DNA of 64,000 nt, taken from positions 186,001 to 250,000 of the forward strand of contig JAGVSM010003565.1 of assembly GCA_022494885.1 (NCBI GenBank). Reading direction: 5' to 3'. Below the pieces are notes generated by a model, which saw nothing but the letters and a program-made list of their open reading frames with translations, was not told the origin of the DNA and did not search any database. Both the position numbers and the translations under genes were made by a program. Origin of the DNA: Micrasema longulum. Its lineage: Eukaryota; Arthropoda; Insecta; Trichoptera; Brachycentridae. Below are positions 1 to 9,699 of the stretch, in pieces (position 1 is the first letter of the stretch; each line of letters begins with the position of its first letter).

Positions 1-1032
1 ACACAATGATTTATGATATTACCATTCAAAAGAGCGTATAAATATGGATTCGTATAAATTTGTAATTTTCTTTGTTTGATGGCCCGGGAAAAGTCGCTTT
101 GAAAACAAAGGCTTTGTTATTATAAACCATATTTCACACCTTCAGAACAAAAACGACTCAACTAAAAAAAACGTTAAATGAGTTAAGATCATTACCCATC
201 TTTCTGCGTTTAAAAAAACGTAACATTCAGGTGGGAATAGGATGAAACCGTTACATCGGCCTCTTTATTACTCAGAGAATTCAGGTTCCGTGTCAGTACG
301 GAATCGACGTAATTAGTATTGTGTTTATATTGCTGTATGAAGGACGTAACGCAGACAAACATATAGTGACCGAAAGCCAGTTGAGTCGATTTTATTTCGA
401 TACAAATGGCATCTTTACTTTATTACAAAAAATATTAAAACCACCAATTTTGCTCGGTGATTGTTTCGTCCCGATTTACCGATAATCTTTGTAACTTATT
501 TACGTTTTTGTCATTTCGTGAAAAAATAAAAGCACGTGTTTGGTGACCTGATCTGACCTAATAAAAATTATTTCATTATCTTATTTATCAAAGTGCACTT
601 GTTTTTTTGTTTTTTTTTTCTATCTAATAATGACTCATTAAATAAATGTCTTGTTTAAACTAATATTTTTTTTTTATTACACTTTTTTCATAGATTCATA
701 GCTGAATGCCTTCGGTATAATTTTTAACTCAAAATTTGGTACTTCGAAAAATACGAAACTATCGACGAAAAAATATAAAGGTGTCACAATTTACATTCTT
801 CTTTTACAGTTTCCAAAAAAAATATTTTTTGAGTTGAGTCGTTTTCGTCCTAAAGGTGCGATTTGATATGTGTGTTGGTGAAAAATCGACTACAACGCCA
901 AAAGCATTATTTCTCCAAACATACACAATTTTTGAATTACCTTTTTGTTTCCAAATTAAACAAACTAATAATTAAGTAAAATCGATATTACCAATAAGTA
1001 CATTTCTTAAAGTGTAAAAAATAGGAAAAAAA
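1..1032. other. AT-rich flank with a diverged inverted repeat, no gene
   Basis: No open frame or RNA gene is convincing here. A diverged inverted repeat is visible: about 126-172 reads as the reverse complement of about 818-868, sharing the word AGTTGAGTCGTTTT and a following AAGGTG block. The 650 bp between the arms holds nothing I recognise, so this could be an old non-autonomous DNA transposon. The BEL/Pao element starts directly after this stretch. Confidence 0.4.
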
Positions 1033-1037
1033 CATTG

Positions 1038-1754
1038 TGTTCCGGACGCGTAAAATCGAATAAATTAAAATAATACAATAATTAGAAAGGATCCCCGGTA
1101 AATGTATAGAACTGATGGCTGGGCTCTCAATAAAGATAAAATGGTCACTTTCGAGCCTGGCCTCAGTATTACCGGGGAAAAATAGCTAGGTTAAAATGAA
1201 TAAAATGTATAAAAATATATTATGTAAATGTCATGTTGCGCGCGTCGCGGCTGCCGACGAAATGGCCCGTACGGGCATTGAGCGCCCGTATTTACGCCAC
1301 CTGCGGCCGGCGGCATGTAGCGAGTGGCGGGGAAAGATTACCCCCACCACTCCGAGGCAGCCGGCGCGGGTGGGATGGCCGACTCACGGAGCCCGACGCG
1401 CACCGCTTTATAAGGCGGTCAAATGGAAATATTAAATCAGTTGAGTTCCTAACTCTGAACAGTTCACACGTGTTTTATTCCGTTCTCCGTCCTGTTCGCC
1501 TTCCTGCACTTCGCTCTTCGCTCCGCTCTGCCTGCTGACTGCCTTCGCCTCTCTGCACCACTTGGACCGGGTGGAAAGTCCTTTTCAGGGCTATTGAGGT
1601 TGACTTGCGGTCGGCGCAGCTGTGCTCCTACCTTCCGACTTTGTCTTTGGCTCTGTCTGGGAGGGCGGCTTCCCACTTACGCCGGGAAGCTTGACTGCGG
1701 CAGACGCGGGTGACGAACCGGCGAAACTTTCATCATGGTAACGCGTACGTTACA
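1038..1754 (+). repeat. 5' LTR of the BEL/Pao element
   Basis: This 717-bp repeat is bounded by TGT and ACA. It differs from the 3' LTR at five places: a T/A and a T/C near the left end, one T/C near 1210, one C/T near 1394, and A/G at about 1733. It carries a TATA-like box and initiator (listed separately). An AATAAA lies at 1129-1134, which would be in U3 if transcription starts at 1439. Downstream of the start I see no AATAAA, so the polyadenylation signal is unclear. Short open frames inside the LTR repeat in both copies and are not genes. Confidence 0.95.
1409..1442 (+). promoter_or_regulatory. Candidate LTR core promoter: TATA box plus arthropod initiator
   Basis: TATAAGG begins at 1409. 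An initiator TCAGTT, matching the arthropod consensus TCAGTY, lies at 1437-1442. Its A at 1439 is 30 bp from the first T of the TATA box, the expected spacing. This predicts that the genomic RNA starts at 1439. The same pair is preserved in the 3' LTR (TATA at 8333). The start itself is inferred from spacing only. Confidence 0.6.
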
Positions 1755-1756
1755 TT

Positions 1757-1774
1757 TGGTCCTTCGGAGCTAAG
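1757..1774 (+). other. Candidate primer binding site
   Basis: TGGTCCTTCGGAGC begins two bases after the 5' LTR. A start with TGG fits pairing with the CCA end of a tRNA, and this is the usual place for a reverse transcription primer site. I could not assign the tRNA without a tRNA set from the host. Confidence 0.6.
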
Positions 1775-1815
1775 GATCGTCGCCAGTGGTCTCCAGTCTA
1801 CAACACACCTACAGC

Positions 1816-4800
1816 ATGCCGGTCAACAGATCGCCTGTGTCGACGCGTTCGGGAACGCGTCGAGACGCCGGCACGGAGCACGAAGAGGAGCTTCAGGAGC
1901 CCCAACCGGGGTCTGTACGAGCACATCAGGAGGAGCCCCAGCCAGGGCCTTCACACGACTACCAGGAGGAGCCTCATCAAGGACTTCTGGAGGAACAAAA
2001 GGACTCGGACGAGGGATCCGCACCCTCGGAGCGGTCCATCTCATCGGCGACATTTCGCCGACAGATGGAGGAACGCGAGGCGCATCACGAGAGGCAGGTG
2101 AGCAGCCTCAACGAGATCATCGCCGCGCTGAAGGCCGCCAACGCGAGAGAGGACGCCAGACGAGACATGGCAACCCCCCTCACGCCCACCATCGAGAGGG
2201 ACCTCACATCGCACGGGACGTCGGAACCGGCTCACAAGCCGCTGCCGCTGACGTCAGACGCGTCTAGGACCGACGCAGCCCTCAGTACGAGGGAGGCTGC
2301 CGCCGCACGCCACGCCGCACGCTACGCCGCTGATCCGGAGGATACCGGAGCGGCGTACATCCAGCAGCCGAGCCACTACGACAGCAGCCGGGCGAGAGAC
2401 GGGGCCGCTTGGAAGCGCCCTGTCACCGACGCGGAAGCAGCCTTCAGCACAAGGGAGGCCGCCGCCGCACGCCACACCACACGCTACGCCGCTGATCCGG
2501 AGGACACCGGAGCGGCGTACATCCATCCACCGAGCCACTACGACAGCGGCCGGGTGAGAGACGGGGCCGCATGGAAGCGCCCTGTCGCCGACACGGAAGC
2601 AGCCTTCAGAGCAAGGGAGGCCGCCACCGCACGCTACGCCGCTGATCCGGAGGACACCGGAGCGGCGTACACACTTCCGCCGAGCCACTACGACAGCGGC
2701 CGGGTGAGAGACGGGGTGCCACGGAGGCACCCGGTCGCAGAGACGGACTCCAGGACGAAGGAGGCCGCCAACACACGCTACGCCGCTGATCCGGAGGACA
2801 CCGGAGCGGCGTACACATTTCCGCCGAGCCACTACGACAGCGGCCGGGTGAGAGACGGGGTGCCACGGAGGCACCCGGTCGCAGAGACGGACTCCAGGAT
2901 GAAGGAGCCCGCCAACACACGCTACGCCGCTGAGCCGGCCTACGCCGGAGCGACAAACGCACATTTACAAGGCCGCTACAATGAGCGGCATCGGGACAAT
3001 GAGGCGCCACCTGCACACAGCCGAAGGGAGGACGCCGACGTACGCTACGCCGCCGGGCCAGGCGAGCCCGTAGCGGCACGTACTATACCACTGGGGGGCT
3101 ACGAGTTTCGTGACCCGGTGAGCGCGTGGGTACAAGAGGGGCTACCCACGGAATACATGCCGCCGGGTGCCACCGGCGAGCCTGTGACGAAATACAGACA
3201 GCCGCCGGAGTGGCACACGTTCATGGCGAGGCAAACCGGCGCTAGGGATCTACCGCAATTCTCCGGCGACCCGCTAGAATGGCGAATATTTAAGGCGCAA
3301 TTTGATCAATCGACACAGATGTGCTCCCTTACAAACGCGGAGAACATTCTCCGTCTGCAACGAGCCCTCACAGGACGGGCCAAGGCCACAGTGTCGTCTT
3401 TGCTGGTAGATCCCCGAAATGTGCCGGACATTGTGAAGATGTTAGAGGCCGCCTTTGGACACCCGGAGATCGTCGTGGACAGAGTACTGGAGCGGATAAG
3501 AAAACTCCCTAAACTGGCCGACAACGCATCCCTGGAGGCCCTGACGGACTACGCGGTCGCGATAAGAAACGTCGTATCGACCGTAGAGGGCCTCGATGGA
3601 AGCCACCTCTCCTCCCCGAAGCTTCTGTCCGAGATGACTCAGAAGCTGCCACGAGTCGAGAGGATGATGTGGATTATGTCACGAGCGGATACCGTGAGAA
3701 AAGCTACCCCCAGGGATCTGGCACTGTGGCTAGCGAGACTGACCGGTGCAATACCGAATGCGGGTTGCATCGGGATCAGCACGGAACCCGCCCGAGTGGA
3801 GAAAAGGCGTACCCAAGAAAGGCACGTGTTTCTCACTCAGGACAAAAAATGCCTGTTCTGCGACATGAGTGGACACGCATTCGGACAATGCCGGAAGTTT
3901 CTCCGGAAAACGGTAGAGGAGAGGTGGACAATTGTGCGTGCCAAGTTCGTGTGCTACGGATGCCTGGAACCGGGACACAAAACGACCACCTGTGAAGCGG
4001 CGAAGTGCGACGAGTGCCACGGGCGGCATCATCGGTCACTACACCGCGAGAGAGTGGACAGTACGCCGAACGAGCAAGTCTTATTGACAAGGCGAACGGA
4101 AGTCCCAGTGACCTTCAAGGTAGTGCCAGTAACCTTGAAGGGCCCGCGTGGGTCAATGGAGATCCACGCACTACTAGACGAGGGTTCATCGGTAACTCTC
4201 CTCGAGGAGGATGTCGCCCGTGCAGTGGGCGCCACCGGGGCCTGCGAGGAGTTGAGACTCATCGGTGCCAGTGGGAACACGGACACGCTACAGTCACAGC
4301 GTGTATCCGTAATCCTCGTTAAAGGAAACAAAGAATTTGGTGTCCAGGCACAGACGGTGCGGGTCATGGATCTGCCGCACCGCAACCGAAAGAGCACCAA
4401 GACACACGGGCCAGGCATCAAGCCGAAGATGTTAATCGGTCTTGATTACGCCACCCTAATGGTATCTACAGGCCCGCCAGTCCTACAAGAGGACGGGCGG
4501 CTAACCATCGAGACGGCCCTAGGAGCCGTCACCTACGGCGGGGCTGTGCACCCCGCCTTTGAATTACCCCCAGACGGCCAGGGTGAAAGGGACTTAGCGG
4601 AACTGGTAAAGAAGAGCTTCGCCGTTGACTCGCTAGGTGTAACCACCCTGGAACGTTGCCGCGCCGCAGATGTGCGAGCGGCGGAGCTCATGAGCAGCTC
4701 AACCACACAACTACCATCCGGACGATGGGAGACCGGTTTACTGTGGGCGAAAGACGGAGATTCTTTGCCCTGCAACCGGCAAGCAGCCATGAAGCGGCTG

Positions 4801-7800
4801 CACTCCCTGGAAAATAAACTACGGAAGGATCCGATACTGGCGATCGCATATCGCGCCAAGATGGCGGACTACATTGAAAAGGGATACGCCGTCAAACTAA
4901 GCCGCGAGGAGGTAGACGCCCACCATTCGCGCAAATGGTACCTGCCCCACTTCGCGGTGACAAACCCCAACAAGCCTGGCAAGATAAGGGTCGTGTTCGA
5001 CGCCGCCGCCCAGTTCCAGAGGACGGCGTTGAACGACCATCTACTGACGGGACCTGACCTGCTTTCATCCCTCCTCGGAAACGTGATCCGCTTCAGAGAG
5101 GGACGAGTAGCCATCGCGGCCGACATACGGGAGATGTTCCTGCGGATAAGAATCCGGGAAGCCGACCAGCAATCGCAGCGGTTCCTATGGCGGACGCAGG
5201 ACGGGCAGGAGCCCGACACGTTTGTCTTCGCGTCCATGATGTTTGGAGCGAAGTGCTCACCCAGCAGCGCGCAATTCGTGCGAAACACAGTCGCACGAGC
5301 ACACGCGAAAGAATTTCCCGCCGCAGCAGAGGCGATCGAGCACAATATGTACATGGATGACTACCTAGACGCCACAGACAGCGAAGAAACAGCTGCAAGC
5401 CTGGTACGAGATGTTACCCTCGTACTCGGCAATGGCGGGTTCCGGCTCACCGGGTGGGCTTCAAACAAACCAGATGTCCTGGAAGAAGTAAAGGCCGACG
5501 ACCGGGCCAATACAGCAGTCTCCATAGGGGAAGAAGTAATGACGGAGCGGGTCCTCGGGATCGTATGGGATCCCAAGAGCGACCTATTTATATTTCGGCA
5601 CGGAGCCGAAAGTGCAGCCATCCCGGAGCGACCCACCAAGCGCGGCATGTTGAGCGCCGCCATGAGTATCTTCGACCCAGTAGGCTTCATTGCGTGCCTC
5701 ACGATACGGGCGAAGATATTGCTGCAAGCCATCTGGAGGACAAACACAGGTTGGGACCAACCGCTGCAACCGGACCACGCCGAAAAGTGGTTGGAATGGC
5801 GCGACCTGCTGGCAGCGAACGGCTGTACAATACCGAGATGCTCGCTGCAAGGGCAGAAAGAACCCGTGACACTGCACGTGTTCTGCGACGCGTCAGAGCA
5901 GGCATGCTGCACAGTGGCATACTTTGTGGGGGCCGATACCACAAGTTTCGCAATGGCGAAGTGCAAGGTGGCCCCCCTAAAGCCTCTGTCAGTGCCTAGA
6001 CTAGAACTCCAGGCAGCGCTACTAGCGGCAAGGATGGCCGCCACCATAAAAAAAGAGAGTCGAGCTCTCATCACCCAAACCGTGTTCTGGACGGACTCGA
6101 GCACGGTCCTGTGTTGGCTGCGAACCGACCCACTGCGGTACAGCACGTTCGTCGCAAACAGGCTGGGCGAGATTGACGAGCTCACAGACGTACGGGACTG
6201 GAAATGGGTCCCCACCAAGGACAACCCAGCCGACATAGGGACCCGCGACAAGGGCCCACCCGACCTTGCGAGGTCGGGACTATGGTTCGGAGGCCCCGGC
6301 TTCCTGAGAAAAGGGGAAGCCGACTGGCCGAAAGAGAAGAAGTTACTACAACAACCGGACGAGAAGACGCTGGAGCGGAAACAACCCCGCCACTTCGTGG
6401 GCCACATCAGACGGACGGAGGCCCTACCCCAGGTGCAGCGCTTCTCGTCGTGGACCCGACTCGTCAGGGCGACGGCATGGGTGCTGCGATTCATCGCACG
6501 ATGCCGCCGCCACGAGTCCCTACCGTCCCCAGGGGGGACCTTTGAACTTCACGCCTCAGAAACACGGGCCGCAGAAATCATGCTGCTGAAGCGGTCCCAG
6601 GAGACGGCTTTCGGAGAAGAGCTGGAGCTCCTGAGACGAAAGGCGCCTATCCCGCCGCACAGCCGCCTCCATGCAGCGGCACCCTTCTTAGACAAAGAGG
6701 GAGTCATCCGGATGGGAACGCGCATCCAAGCGGCACAGAGCTTCGCAGAGGACTGCAGCGCGCCGCCTATCATGGACGGGACCTGCCCATACACCCGGCT
6801 GCTGATCACGCACAGCCACCGGAAGGGTGGCCACCCGGGAGTCGAGAGGACGATCGCCGACCTGAGAGCCAGCTACCTCATCCTGCGACTCCGCGGGGCT
6901 GTGAGGAAGATAACACGATGGTGCCCGCTGTGTAAAATGCTGCGCAGCCGGCCCCAACCCCCGCTGATGGGGCAACTGCCTGAGGCCCGACTGGCCTTCA
7001 GGACGCCGCCGTTCACGCACTGCGGGCTTGACTTCTTCGGACCGATGATGATCACCAACGGCCGAAGAAAAGAAAAGCGCTATGGGGCACTGTTCACCTG
7101 CCTCACCACACGCGCGATCCACCTGGAGCTAGCGTCGTCCCTCGAAAGCGACTCCGCCATAATGGCCATAAGAAGGATGGCCGCCCGCAGAGGCTGCCCA
7201 CACACGTTATACTCGGACAACGCTACCAACTTCAGGGGAGCGGACAAAGAGCTGAAACAGGCCGTAGACGAGCTCCTGGCGGACCCCAGAATGCTCGCCG
7301 AACTTACAGTTCGCAAAATTGAGTGGAAATTCATTCCGCCCTCATCACCTCATATGGGGGGAGCGTGGGAAAGACTCGTGAGATCTGTAAAACGAGCCCT
7401 CCACGCAACCCTCAACGAGCAGGCTCCAAGAGAGGAGACCCTCAAAACCATATTGGCTGAAGCAGAGTACACCGTGAACAACCACCCGCTCACGCATGTG
7501 TCAACCAAGCCCAACGACGAAGCACCGCTGACCCCGAACCACTTCTTGCTCGGGTCAGCCAACACACAGCCAACTCTGGCATATTATAACAAAAGGGAAG
7601 AAGGGGCCTGCCTTCATAAGCAATGGAGGATCGCCCAGAAAATGGCCGACATGTTTTGGCGCCGATGGCTGAAGGAGTATCTTCCCACCTTGGCGCACAG
7701 GAAGAAATGGCGCGAGCCCGCGCCTCCAATACAGGTCGGGGACCTCGCGCTCATCATGGACCCAAATCTGCTGCGGAATTCTTGGCCTCGCGGCAGAGTC

Positions 7801-7947
7801 ACCCGTGCAGAACCAGCAGCTGACGGACAAGTACGAGTCGTCGAGGTGCGGACCACCAACGGCACCTACACCAGACCAGCGGTGAAGATCGCCGTACTAA
7901 TGAAGGAAGAGGAACAACGCGCCCAGCAGGAAAATAGTACAGACTAG
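1816..7947 (+). CDS. gag-pol: BEL/Pao Gag-Pol polyprotein, intact
   Basis: A 2043-residue frame with no stop or frameshift, started at the first in-frame ATG (the frame is open upstream but has no ATG). The N-terminus is acidic and Glu/Gln/Pro-rich, then a predicted coiled coil near residues 75-115 and 48-54-residue tandem repeats. A DUF1759-like Gag domain spans about residues 475-620 (FSGDPLEW at 482). Two CX2CX4HX4C zinc knuckles start at 679 and 713. The protease has DEGSS at 788 in place of the usual DSG/DTG. Reverse transcriptase has a motif A Asp at 1103 and YMDD at 1179. RNase H acidic residues are D1358, E1397, D1427 and D1473. Integrase has an HHCC finger (H1666, C1703, C1706) and D1739, D1801, E1852. 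The C-terminus resembles DUF5641. Every catalytic signature is present, so an active enzyme set is plausible; activity is inferred. Confidence 0.93.
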   Translation: MPVNRSPVSTRSGTRRDAGTEHEEELQEPQPGSVRAHQEEPQPGPSHDYQEEPHQGLLEEQKDSDEGSAPSERSISSATFRRQMEEREAHHERQVSSLNEIIAALKAANAREDARRDMATPLTPTIERDLTSHGTSEPAHKPLPLTSDASRTDAALSTREAAAARHAARYAADPEDTGAAYIQQPSHYDSSRARDGAAWKRPVTDAEAAFSTREAAAARHTTRYAADPEDTGAAYIHPPSHYDSGRVRDGAAWKRPVADTEAAFRAREAATARYAADPEDTGAAYTLPPSHYDSGRVRDGVPRRHPVAETDSRTKEAANTRYAADPEDTGAAYTFPPSHYDSGRVRDGVPRRHPVAETDSRMKEPANTRYAAEPAYAGATNAHLQGRYNERHRDNEAPPAHSRREDADVRYAAGPGEPVAARTIPLGGYEFRDPVSAWVQEGLPTEYMPPGATGEPVTKYRQPPEWHTFMARQTGARDLPQFSGDPLEWRIFKAQFDQSTQMCSLTNAENILRLQRALTGRAKATVSSLLVDPRNVPDIVKMLEAAFGHPEIVVDRVLERIRKLPKLADNASLEALTDYAVAIRNVVSTVEGLDGSHLSSPKLLSEMTQKLPRVERMMWIMSRADTVRKATPRDLALWLARLTGAIPNAGCIGISTEPARVEKRRTQERHVFLTQDKKCLFCDMSGHAFGQCRKFLRKTVEERWTIVRAKFVCYGCLEPGHKTTTCEAAKCDECHGRHHRSLHRERVDSTPNEQVLLTRRTEVPVTFKVVPVTLKGPRGSMEIHALLDEGSSVTLLEEDVARAVGATGACEELRLIGASGNTDTLQSQRVSVILVKGNKEFGVQAQTVRVMDLPHRNRKSTKTHGPGIKPKMLIGLDYATLMVSTGPPVLQEDGRLTIETALGAVTYGGAVHPAFELPPDGQGERDLAELVKKSFAVDSLGVTTLERCRAADVRAAELMSSSTTQLPSGRWETGLLWAKDGDSLPCNRQAAMKRLHSLENKLRKDPILAIAYRAKMADYIEKGYAVKLSREEVDAHHSRKWYLPHFAVTNPNKPGKIRVVFDAAAQFQRTALNDHLLTGPDLLSSLLGNVIRFREGRVAIAADIREMFLRIRIREADQQSQRFLWRTQDGQEPDTFVFASMMFGAKCSPSSAQFVRNTVARAHAKEFPAAAEAIEHNMYMDDYLDATDSEETAASLVRDVTLVLGNGGFRLTGWASNKPDVLEEVKADDRANTAVSIGEEVMTERVLGIVWDPKSDLFIFRHGAESAAIPERPTKRGMLSAAMSIFDPVGFIACLTIRAKILLQAIWRTNTGWDQPLQPDHAEKWLEWRDLLAANGCTIPRCSLQGQKEPVTLHVFCDASEQACCTVAYFVGADTTSFAMAKCKVAPLKPLSVPRLELQAALLAARMAATIKKESRALITQTVFWTDSSTVLCWLRTDPLRYSTFVANRLGEIDELTDVRDWKWVPTKDNPADIGTRDKGPPDLARSGLWFGGPGFLRKGEADWPKEKKLLQQPDEKTLERKQPRHFVGHIRRTEALPQVQRFSSWTRLVRATAWVLRFIARCRRHESLPSPGGTFELHASETRAAEIMLLKRSQETAFGEELELLRRKAPIPPHSRLHAAAPFLDKEGVIRMGTRIQAAQSFAEDCSAPPIMDGTCPYTRLLITHSHRKGGHPGVERTIADLRASYLILRLRGAVRKITRWCPLCKMLRSRPQPPLMGQLPEARLAFRTPPFTHCGLDFFGPMMITNGRRKEKRYGALFTCLTTRAIHLELASSLESDSAIMAIRRMAARRGCPHTLYSDNATNFRGADKELKQAVDELLADPRMLAELTVRKIEWKFIPPSSPHMGGAWERLVRSVKRALHATLNEQAPREETLKTILAEAEYTVNNHPLTHVSTKPNDEAPLTPNHFLLGSANTQPTLAYYNKREEGACLHKQWRIAQKMADMFWRRWLKEYLPTLAHRKKWREPAPPIQVGDLALIMDPNLLRNSWPRGRVTRAEPAADGQVRVVEVRTTNGTYTRPAVKIAVLMKEEEQRAQQENSTD
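2284..2895 (+). repeat. In-frame tandem repeats inside gag
   Basis: Four units are clear: 2284-2445 and 2446-2607 (162 bp each), then 2608-2751 and 2752-2895 (144 bp each). A decayed fifth follows to about 3040. Each unit encodes a block with RYAADPEDTGAAY followed by SHYDS and RDG. The last ~100 bp of units 3 and 4 are nearly identical, which points to recent expansion. The shorter units lack six residues of the longer ones, so all lengths keep the frame. Confidence 0.9.
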
Positions 7948-7952
7948 CTGCA

Positions 7953-7961
7953 CGGGGGGAG
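7953..7961 (+). other. Polypurine tract
   Basis: A run of six G then AG directly abuts the TGTT start of the 3' LTR. This is the position and composition expected for the plus-strand primer. It lies only a few bases after the gag-pol stop codon. Confidence 0.8.
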
Positions 7962-8678
7962 TGTTCCGGACGCGTAAAATCGAATAAATTAAAATAATAC
8001 ATTAATTAGAAAGGATCCCCGGTAAATGTATAGAACTGATGGCTGGGCTCTCAATAAAGATAAAATGGTCACCTTCGAGCCTGGCCTCAGTATTACCGGG
8101 GAAAAATAGCTAGGTTAAAATGAATAAAATGTACAAAAATATATTATGTAAATGTCATGTTGCGCGCGTCGCGGCTGCCGACGAAATGGCCCGTACGGGC
8201 ATTGAGCGCCCGTATTTACGCCACCTGCGGCCGGCGGCATGTAGCGAGTGGCGGGGAAAGATTACCCCCACCACTCCGAGGCAGCCGGCGCGGGTGGGAT
8301 GGCCGACTCACGGAGCTCGACGCGCACCGCTTTATAAGGCGGTCAAATGGAAATATTAAATCAGTTGAGTTCCTAACTCTGAACAGTTCACACGTGTTTT
8401 ATTCCGTTCTCCGTCCTGTTCGCCTTCCTGCACTTCGCTCTTCGCTCCGCTCTGCCTGCTGACTGCCTTCGCCTCTCTGCACCACTTGGACCGGGTGGAA
8501 AGTCCTTTTCAGGGCTATTGAGGTTGACTTGCGGTCGGCGCAGCTGTGCTCCTACCTTCCGACTTTGTCTTTGGCTCTGTCTGGGAGGGCGGCTTCCCAC
8601 TTACGCCGGGAAGCTTGACTGCGGCAGACGCGGGTGACGAACCGGCGAAACTTTCATCGTGGTAACGCGTACGTTACA
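7962..8678 (+). repeat. 3' LTR of the BEL/Pao element
   Basis: 717 bp, same length as the 5' LTR and about 99.3 percent identical by eye (5 differences). TATA-like box at 8333 and AATAAA at 8053-8058 are conserved. The copy ends in TTACA and is followed by the CATTG target duplication at 8679-8683. Confidence 0.95.
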
Positions 8679-8683
8679 CATTG

Positions 8684-9010
8684 CATTAAATTACTTAACG
8701 AATTTTCTAATGAGCCATAACCAAGTGAGTGTAAAGTCATTAATATATCAAATATATAATAGTGGACCCAAAATAGATCCTTGTGGTACTCCAAAATTTA
8801 CTCTTCGTATTTCGCGTTTTTTTTCATTTACGTATACCTATTAGATACTTATGTGTTAATTGTTTTATATGACAAATAAAATGCGTCTCTTAATCTTTGT
8901 AGATATGTTCTGGATTTAACCCTGTAAGGGATTAGAAATATGAAAGTGGTCAGTATTACGCTTTGAGTGCTAGTACAGAAACTATGAAGTATTGCGATTT
9001 AGAATCACCT
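8684..9010. other. Flank with a doubtful LINE-like peptide and a decayed SINE-2 body
   Basis: On the plus strand about 8755-8815 reads GPKIDPCGTPKF, a motif resembling stretches of some non-LTR polymerase frames; this is a weak match. About 8945-9000 resembles, on the minus strand, the SINE-2 body seen complete at 42488-42735 (a CAGTATTACGCTTTGAG block). Nothing else is recognised. Confidence 0.3.
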
Positions 9011-9054
9011 TGGTATTTGGTGTGAATGTTGTCACCTTACCAAAGCTCAGAACA

Positions 9055-9345
9055 CCAAACTTCTAAGTTTTGGGAGTAAGTGCTTGAGGAAAATATTAGG
9101 CATAAGATTGTTCGATTTAACTAACATTGAAGTCCGAGAACGGACGCAGCAGCCTTCTAAAACGAGCGTCTTGTCTTGAGGATGCAGCGGTGGACCTGGC
9201 TTGGACACGAACTGCATATGTCTCAGGAGGACCCAAACAAAAGCTGCCTGTTCTTTAAACCTGCGGACATACGCCATCCTGGAAAACCGTCGATGATGAT
9301 CTTTCGACTTTATTCGGCGGAACTAAGGGGCGTTGGATCTAATGA
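9055..9345 (+). pseudogene. Non-LTR retrotransposon polymerase C-terminus, broken
   Basis: The plus strand encodes KCLRKILGIRLFDLTN followed, in another frame, by RRWTWLGHELHM and a PGKPS stretch. This is the familiar tail of RTE-like LINE polymerases: a conserved core of the form CLRxI, then a W(L/I)GH motif. At least one frameshift separates the two parts. It is a 5'-truncated remnant with no complete domain. Confidence 0.65.
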
Positions 9346-9378
9346 ATCTGCATGTGATTTATGTATTTTTGGAAACAC

Positions 9379-9400
9379 TATATATATATATATATATATA
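9379..9400. repeat. (TA)11 microsatellite
   Basis: Uninterrupted TA dinucleotides lie just before the hammerhead-like motif at 9459. Confidence 0.95.
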
Positions 9401-9458
9401 CTACGGTGATGGTGAAGGAAGAAGTGTATTTTAGTATTTGAATATTTGTAGTAGTGAG

Positions 9459-9500
9459 TGTCCTGACGAAGAGATGGGTACGTCTCGAAACCGGTAGACA
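9459..9500 (+). ncRNA. Hammerhead-like ribozyme motif, family A copy 1
   Basis: Stem I TGTC (9459-9462) pairs with GACA (9497-9500). The core is CTGACGA (9463-9469), with one extra A at 9470. Stem II is GAGA (9471-9474) with TCTC (9483-9486). GAAA follows at 9487-9490. Stem III is reduced to the palindrome ACCGGT (9490-9495), then A at 9496 as the residue before the cleavage site. All core residues match the hammerhead consensus apart from the extra base. A palindromic stem III suggests action as a dimer. Reduced-stem-III hammerheads are known from Penelope-like retroelements. Folding and cleavage are untested. Confidence 0.7.
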
Positions 9501-9699
9501 AAGAAGTTTGTAAGTGGTTGTATACTTACATTTATTAACATTAGTTAAAATGTTTGACCACAAAGTTAATGCTTTAACGGTTTCTCTACATGAGGAAGTG
9601 CGGATATTATCTATGGCTTTATCCCACTGAGTTCCTTCAGGGTATGCTCGGTCACAGCAGTTTGAAGACTAGAAGGAATGTGTATTTAACAACGCACTT

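Larger units (their letters stand above)
1033..8683 (+). mobile_element. Complete BEL/Pao LTR retrotransposon with target site duplications
   Basis: Two 717-bp LTRs (1038-1754 and 7962-8678) flank one long Gag-Pol frame. The 5 bp before the left LTR (1033-1037) and after the right LTR (8679-8683) are both CATTG, the target duplication made on insertion. The LTRs start TGTT and end TACA. A primer binding site follows the left LTR and a purine run precedes the right one. Domain order is protease, reverse transcriptase, RNase H, integrase. The C-terminal extension is of BEL/Pao type, and no envelope frame follows pol. Five LTR differences in 717 bp imply a recent insertion. The element is much richer in G and C than the DNA around it. 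Confidence 0.95.

Noticed and set aside
1196..1538. Two overlapping open frames of 79 and 101 codons in the 5' LTR, repeated at 8120-8462
   Set aside because: They lie in the LTR, use GC-rich non-coding DNA, and have no homology. Conservation between both LTRs only reflects reverse transcription.
1755..1815. Start of gag-pol at 1786
   Set aside because: That position is GTG; in a eukaryotic element the first in-frame ATG at 1816 is the better start.
2254..2964. 236-codon frame on the minus strand opposite gag
   Set aside because: It is the reverse shadow of the in-frame tandem repeats; its own repeats follow from those.
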